DNA of 9,555 nt, taken from positions 1-9,555 of the forward strand of contig JBJOGJ010000150.1 in assembly GCA_046048295.1 (NCBI GenBank). Direction: 5' to 3'. A program made the translations under genes and the position numbers. Positions 6,691-9,555 of this stretch are shown in pieces; position 1 is the first letter of the stretch, and each line of letters begins with the position of its first letter. The DNA comes from CBDCWA01 sp046048295 (lineage in GTDB: Bacteria; Pseudomonadota; Alphaproteobacteria; Rhizobiales; Hyphomicrobiaceae). The notes under the pieces were generated by a model. That model did not search any database and had not been told where the DNA came from. It worked only from the letters and a program-made list of their open reading frames with translations.

Positions 6691-6888
6691 TTGCTTCCCC
6701 TTCCCTGCTCGAGGCCTGATCCTTCGTCGGACACTCTAATAAAGCGTCCGTCACGTGTCGTCCATGGGGTGGAAATGCCCGTGGACGCGGCCTGTAATGA
6801 TTGCTACGAAACAGAAATTCGCCTTTCGGCGCGCATTGTGCCGAAGGCCCGAGGTGTTAGCAACCCCCGAGATCGAGAGCGAGAACCC
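6691..6888. promoter_or_regulatory. Divergent control region between the 2Fe-2S and molybdopterin subunit genes
   Basis: These 198 bases must carry the promoters for both arms of the hydroxylase locus. An imperfect inverted repeat, CGTCCATGGG (6759-6768) and CCCGTGGACG (6778-6787), has 10-base arms with a single G-T mismatch and a 9-base centre, the shape of an operator. A CACGTG palindrome lies at 6752-6757. A second stem is described separately at 6821-6848. I could not identify a convincing -35/-10 pair for either direction; TAATAA at 6737-6742 is the best -10-like element, and it lacks a partner. A shared regulator binding here is inference. Confidence 0.45.
6821..6848 (+). other. Stem-loop upstream of the molybdopterin-subunit gene
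   Basis: GCCTTTCGGC (6821-6830) pairs with GCCGAAGGC (6840-6848): nine base pairs with a single bulged T and a 9-base loop. It ends 40 bases before the start codon at 6889 and has no T run, so it is not an intrinsic terminator. It may be a 5' leader structure or an operator half-site pair. I do not recognise it as a known riboswitch. Confidence 0.35.
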
Positions 6889-9210
6889 ATGGGCGAATTT
6901 GCACTTGGCCAACCCGTACCACGTTTCGAGGATCCACGGCTGCTGCGGGGCGGCGGTCGCTATGCCGACGACATCGCCATGCCGGGCATGGCCTACGGCT
7001 ACGTACTGCGATCAGAATTTGCGCACGCCCGGATCATCCGCCTCGACACGACGGTCGCAAGGGCGGCACCCGGTGTGCTGGCGGTCCTGACGGGTGAGGA
7101 TTGGGCGAACTCGGGCTACGCCGACCTGCCTGTACCCACAAATCCCTCTCTCAAGCGGCGCGACGGCTCGGCACTCTTCCGCCCACCCTACCCGGCAATC
7201 GCCAAGGATGTCGTAAAGTGGGTCGGCGACCACGTCGCCTTCGTCGTCGCGGAGACATACGAGCAGGCCGTCGACGCCGCCGAGTTGATCGAGGTCGAAT
7301 ACGAACCGCTGCCGGCCGTTATCACAACGGAGGAGGCCGTCGCGGAGGGCGCCCCGAAGGTCTGGGACAATTGCCCGGGTAACGTTTGCTACAACTACGA
7401 GCTTGGCGACAAGGCGGCCACCGAGAAAGCCTTCGCTGAGGCTGCGCACGTCATCGAGCGCCGACTCCGCATCAACCGCGTGACCGCGGCCACCATGGAG
7501 CCGCGCGCCTGCCTCGGCTACTACGACAAGGCCGAGGACCGTTATACTATTCACACCACGCTGCAACGCGCCTTCAATTTCCGCCAGGAGATTGCGGCGG
7601 TACTGAAGGTGCCGGAGAGCAAGGTGCACGTCATCGCCGGGGACATCGGCGGCAGCTACGGCATGAAGTCGGCGGTGTATCCGGAGAACCTGCACTGCAT
7701 CCTGGCCTCGAAGATCGTCGGACGCCCGGTGAAGTGGCGGGCCACGCGCTCCGAGGCGTTCCTGAGCGACGCACAGGCTCGCGATAATGTCGCCGACATT
7801 GCCCTCGCACTCGACAAGGATCTGAAGTTCACCGGCCTGCGCGTACGCAACGTGGTCAATGTCGGCAGCTACTTGCAGACCGGCGGCGAGACCTCAGCGA
7901 TCTCGAACCTCGTTACGCTGCAGGGGCTTTACACGACCCCCGCCATCTACCTCGACATCACGACGGTGTTCTCCAACACCAACTCCCTGCGCCCCTATCG
8001 CGGCAACGGCCGGCCCGAGAACGCCTATCTTCTGGAACGGCTCGTCGACATTGCCGCCGACGTCCTTAAGGTCGACCCAGCCGAACTGCGCCGCCGCAAC
8101 CTCATTCCAAAGAGCGCGCTTCCATATAAGTCAGTTCTCAAGGCGGTATTCGACTCTGGCGATTTCGAAGGCTCCATGGACATCGCCCTCAAGAACGCAG
8201 ACTACGCGGGATTTGAGAGTCGCCGGGCCGAAGCCGCCAAGCGCGGCAAGCTCCGCGGCATCGGTATATCCAATAGTATCGAGAAGGCGGCAGCACCGGG
8301 TATCGAAGCCGGGGAGATCCGGTTCGACCGGGGCGGCTCTGTGACGATACTCTGCGGCGCCATCGACCAGGGGCAGGGGCACGAGACCGTTTTCAAGCAA
8401 CTCGTATGCGATAAACTCGGCCTCGACCCCGCTGACGTGCACTATGTCCAGGGCGATACCGATGCCGTATTTTATGGCGAGGGCACAGGCGGTTCCCGCA
8501 CCGCGACGCTCGCTGGCTCGGCACTCCTCCACGCTTCCGAACGCGTGATCGACAAGGCGAAGAAGATCGCCGCTCACATGCTCGAAGTGGACGAGGTCGA
8601 GTTCAAGGAAGGCGTATTCACCAGCCGCTCGACCAACGAGACGGTGACCATAAAGGATGCTGCCAAGGCCGCAAGCCAGCCCGCGAAACTACCGAAGGGC
8701 ATGGAGCCGGGCCTTATCGCGACTGCGGTTTACGATAATCGGGAGACGAACTATCCGAACGGATGTCATGTCTGCGAACTCCAGATCGACCCCGACACGG
8801 GTCACGTCGAGATGATCAAGTACACGGTCGTCGACGACGTCGGCACGGTGTTGAACCCTCTACTCCTGAAGGGCCAGATCCGCGGCGGTGTCGCCCAGGG
8901 TGTCGGCCAGATCCTGAAGGAGGACATTCTCTTCAGCGAGGACGGCCAGTTGCTCACTGGCTCATTCATGGACTACGCCATGCCGCACGCGGCTGACTTC
9001 TCGAACATTGATGTCACTTCGAACCCATCCCCGACACCGACCAACCCGCTGGGCGTCAAGGGCGCAGGCGAGGCTGGCTGTGTCGGCGCGATGCCCGCTG
9101 TTGCGAATGCAGTAGTGGATGCGCTTTCGCCCCTCGGTATCGAACACGTGGAAATGCCTGCCACCCCGGCGCGCCTGTGGAAAATCATCCGCGACGCCAA
9201 GTCATCCTGA
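6889..9210 (+). CDS. Molybdenum hydroxylase large (molybdopterin-binding) subunit, CoxL-like but not form I CO dehydrogenase
   Basis: This 773-residue catalytic subunit belongs to the aldehyde oxidase/xanthine dehydrogenase large-subunit family and should bind the Mo cofactor and hydroxylate the substrate using water. The N-terminal hammerhead domain (about 20-130) starts with RLLRGGGRYADDI. Cofactor-binding segments are GDIGGSYGMK (251-260), IDQGQGHET (492-500) and GEGTGGSRT (530-538). The base-catalyst glutamate is E728 in GVKGAGEAGCVG. The active-site loop reads PYRGNGR (369-375). The AYRCSFR loop of form I CO dehydrogenase, with its Cu-binding Cys, is absent, and the loop also departs from the AYRGAGR of form II enzymes. 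The start at ATG 6889 gives the usual family N-terminus, with only a weak GAGCGAG element before it. The frame stays open 234 codons further upstream, but that stretch crosses the control region and runs antisense to the 2Fe-2S gene. Its partners are encoded divergently, which is unusual. Confidence 0.92.
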   Translation: MGEFALGQPVPRFEDPRLLRGGGRYADDIAMPGMAYGYVLRSEFAHARIIRLDTTVARAAPGVLAVLTGEDWANSGYADLPVPTNPSLKRRDGSALFRPPYPAIAKDVVKWVGDHVAFVVAETYEQAVDAAELIEVEYEPLPAVITTEEAVAEGAPKVWDNCPGNVCYNYELGDKAATEKAFAEAAHVIERRLRINRVTAATMEPRACLGYYDKAEDRYTIHTTLQRAFNFRQEIAAVLKVPESKVHVIAGDIGGSYGMKSAVYPENLHCILASKIVGRPVKWRATRSEAFLSDAQARDNVADIALALDKDLKFTGLRVRNVVNVGSYLQTGGETSAISNLVTLQGLYTTPAIYLDITTVFSNTNSLRPYRGNGRPENAYLLERLVDIAADVLKVDPAELRRRNLIPKSALPYKSVLKAVFDSGDFEGSMDIALKNADYAGFESRRAEAAKRGKLRGIGISNSIEKAAAPGIEAGEIRFDRGGSVTILCGAIDQGQGHETVFKQLVCDKLGLDPADVHYVQGDTDAVFYGEGTGGSRTATLAGSALLHASERVIDKAKKIAAHMLEVDEVEFKEGVFTSRSTNETVTIKDAAKAASQPAKLPKGMEPGLIATAVYDNRETNYPNGCHVCELQIDPDTGHVEMIKYTVVDDVGTVLNPLLLKGQIRGGVAQGVGQILKEDILFSEDGQLLTGSFMDYAMPHAADFSNIDVTSNPSPTPTNPLGVKGAGEAGCVGAMPAVANAVVDALSPLGIEHVEMPATPARLWKIIRDAKSS

Positions 9211-9242
9211 CGCCGCCTGATCCGACAGCTCTGTGAGATCTC

Positions 9243-9277
9243 AAACTGCCGGGAGCCAAACCGCTCCCGGCAGTTTT
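9243..9277 (+). terminator. Rho-independent terminator of the large-subunit gene
   Basis: A perfect 14-bp inverted repeat, AAACTGCCGGGAGC (9243-9256) and GCTCCCGGCAGTTT (9263-9276), encloses a 6-base loop 32 bases after the stop codon. The right arm ends in TTTT followed by CGTT, a short but adequate U tract. The arm symmetry (A-rich left, T-rich right) could also let it act on the opposite strand. Confidence 0.92.
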
Positions 9278-9361
9278 CGTTCGCGTCCTGAATTGCCGCG
9301 ATCATCACATTCTGGAAATACTCTATTGCTGTATAAAGGAAACGGAGTCGGCATATTATAC
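9278..9361. other. AT-richer spacer, no gene seen
   Basis: These 84 bases follow the large-subunit terminator and are more AT-rich than the rest of the window (for example the TATAAA and ATATTATA tracts). I see no ORF, repeat or RNA structure in it. It leads into the promoter at 9362. Confidence 0.5.
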
Positions 9362-9390
9362 TTGTCAAACCCACTTCGATGTACTATGTT
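9362..9390 (+). promoter_or_regulatory. Sigma70-type promoter before a short leader ORF
   Basis: TTGTCA (9362-9367, 5 of 6 to the -35 consensus) and TATGTT (9385-9390, 4 of 6 to the -10 consensus) are separated by exactly 17 bases. Transcription would begin near 9397, just before the ribosome site at 9399-9404. It is the best-formed promoter in the window. Confidence 0.55.
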
Positions 9391-9409
9391 GGAATCACAA
9401 GGAGATTCC
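9391..9409 (+). other. Small inverted repeat enclosing the leader ribosome-binding site
   Basis: GGAATC (9391-9396) and GATTCC (9404-9409) are perfect 6-base arms around ACAAGGA, so the AAGGAG ribosome site lies in the loop and right arm. If transcription starts near 9397 the left arm is not in the RNA, and the repeat would act as DNA, for example as an operator at the transcription start. If it starts a few bases earlier it could mask the ribosome site. Confidence 0.35.
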
Positions 9410-9413
9410 AGCT

Positions 9414-9452
9414 ATGTCGCTTCTCTCGCATGTCCGTCTTCACAGTCTTTGA
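9414..9452 (+). CDS. Putative 12-residue leader peptide
   Basis: ATG 9414 opens a 12-codon frame, MSLLSHVRLHSL, closed by TGA at 9450-9452. It follows a strong AAGGAG ribosome site (9399-9404, 9-base spacing) and a promoter with ideal 17-base spacing, so the signals are those of a translated gene in spite of its size. Four of twelve residues are Leu, three Ser and two His, which could fit an attenuation leader, but no run of a single amino acid stands out. The regulated gene would lie to the right of the window. A 6-bp stem, GCTTGC (9512-9517) and GCAAGC (9528-9533) followed by a pyrimidine-rich tail, lies downstream and might be part of an attenuator. I do not recognise the peptide. Confidence 0.42.
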   Translation: MSLLSHVRLHSL

Positions 9453-9555
9453 GACAGAGATGCGGTTCGCGTAGCGGAGGCTTTGGATCATCGGTTGGAT
9501 TGATCTAAGCGGCTTGCCTCTGATGTTGCAAGCGTCTTCTCTCGAACGTCTTTCG
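9453..9555 (+). other. Region after the leader ORF; possible start of an unseen gene
   Basis: One forward frame is open from 9475 to the window end, with an ATG at 9523 (MLQASSLERLS...), but it has no good ribosome site and too little sequence to judge. The stretch also holds the 6-bp stem at 9512-9533 and a second copy of CTTCTCTCG (9536-9544), first seen in the leader ORF at 9420-9428. Nothing else is recognised. Confidence 0.2.

Noticed and set aside
6187..6888. A 234-codon in-frame upstream extension of the large-subunit ORF
   Set aside because: It runs antisense through the whole 2Fe-2S gene and the divergent control region, has no ribosome site, and does not resemble the N-terminus of any large subunit. 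The real start is ATG 6889. The ATG at 6776 was also dismissed for lack of family similarity.
6691..6888. Moco (or other known) riboswitch between the divergent hydroxylase genes
   Set aside because: The stem at 6821-6848 alone does not reproduce the multi-helix architecture or conserved segments I would expect, so no riboswitch class can be claimed.
9430..9474. Overlapping 14-codon ORF starting at ATG 9430
   Set aside because: It has no ribosome site of its own at a workable distance; the AAGGAG at 9399-9404 serves ATG 9414.
9486..9505. GATCA/TGATC inverted repeat after the leader ORF
   Set aside because: Only five base pairs with a 10-base loop; expected by chance in a stretch of this size.

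Overview
The window is GC-rich, densely coded bacterial DNA. The gene families and codon use fit an alphaproteobacterium, most likely a Hyphomicrobiales/Bradyrhizobium-like lineage. That assignment is inference from gene content: tandem Bug/TctC periplasmic binding proteins, a three-subunit CoxLMS-type molybdenum hydroxylase, a MAPEG protein and a stand-alone THUMP-domain RNA methyltransferase. No rRNA, tRNA, CRISPR array, insertion sequence or prophage gene is visible.

Layout, left to right. (1) Bases 1-369 hold the C-terminal end of an MFS exporter on the + strand, cut by the window edge. It converges on (2) two minus-strand genes for TctC/Bug-family periplasmic solute-binding proteins (399-1430 and 1530-2561). 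Both are 343 aa once their starts are corrected, each with a signal peptide, and no TctA/TctB membrane genes are present. (3) Upstream of these on the minus strand lie a THUMP plus methyltransferase gene (2654-3775), probably an rRNA guanine-N2 methyltransferase, and a small MAPEG-family membrane protein (3883-4311). (4) A minus-strand alpha/beta hydrolase of the arylformamidase-like type (4432-5301) follows. (5) From 5346 to 9276 is a molybdenum hydroxylase locus. The FAD subunit (5406-6200) and 2Fe-2S subunit (6211-6690) form a tight minus-strand operon ending in a strong UUCG-loop terminator. The molybdopterin subunit (6889-9210) is transcribed divergently and ends in its own intrinsic terminator. 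(6) The last 280 bases contain no long gene. They do contain a well-formed promoter and ribosome-binding site in front of a 12-codon ORF, which looks like a leader peptide for a gene beyond the right edge.

How they may work together: the three hydroxylase subunits should assemble into a cytoplasmic (LMS)2 enzyme passing electrons from the Mo centre through two 2Fe-2S clusters to FAD. The large subunit has PYRGNGR where true aerobic CO dehydrogenase has AYRCSFR, so CO oxidation by the form I mechanism is unlikely and the substrate is unknown. The neighbouring hydrolase and orphan binding proteins would suit uptake and catabolism of an organic acid or aromatic/N-heterocyclic compound, but this is context only. 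Most of the window is ordinary metabolic DNA. The parts most worth a second look are the leader ORF at 9362-9452, the divergent split of the hydroxylase genes with inverted repeats between them, and a methyltransferase gene that appears to be transcribed without a leader.
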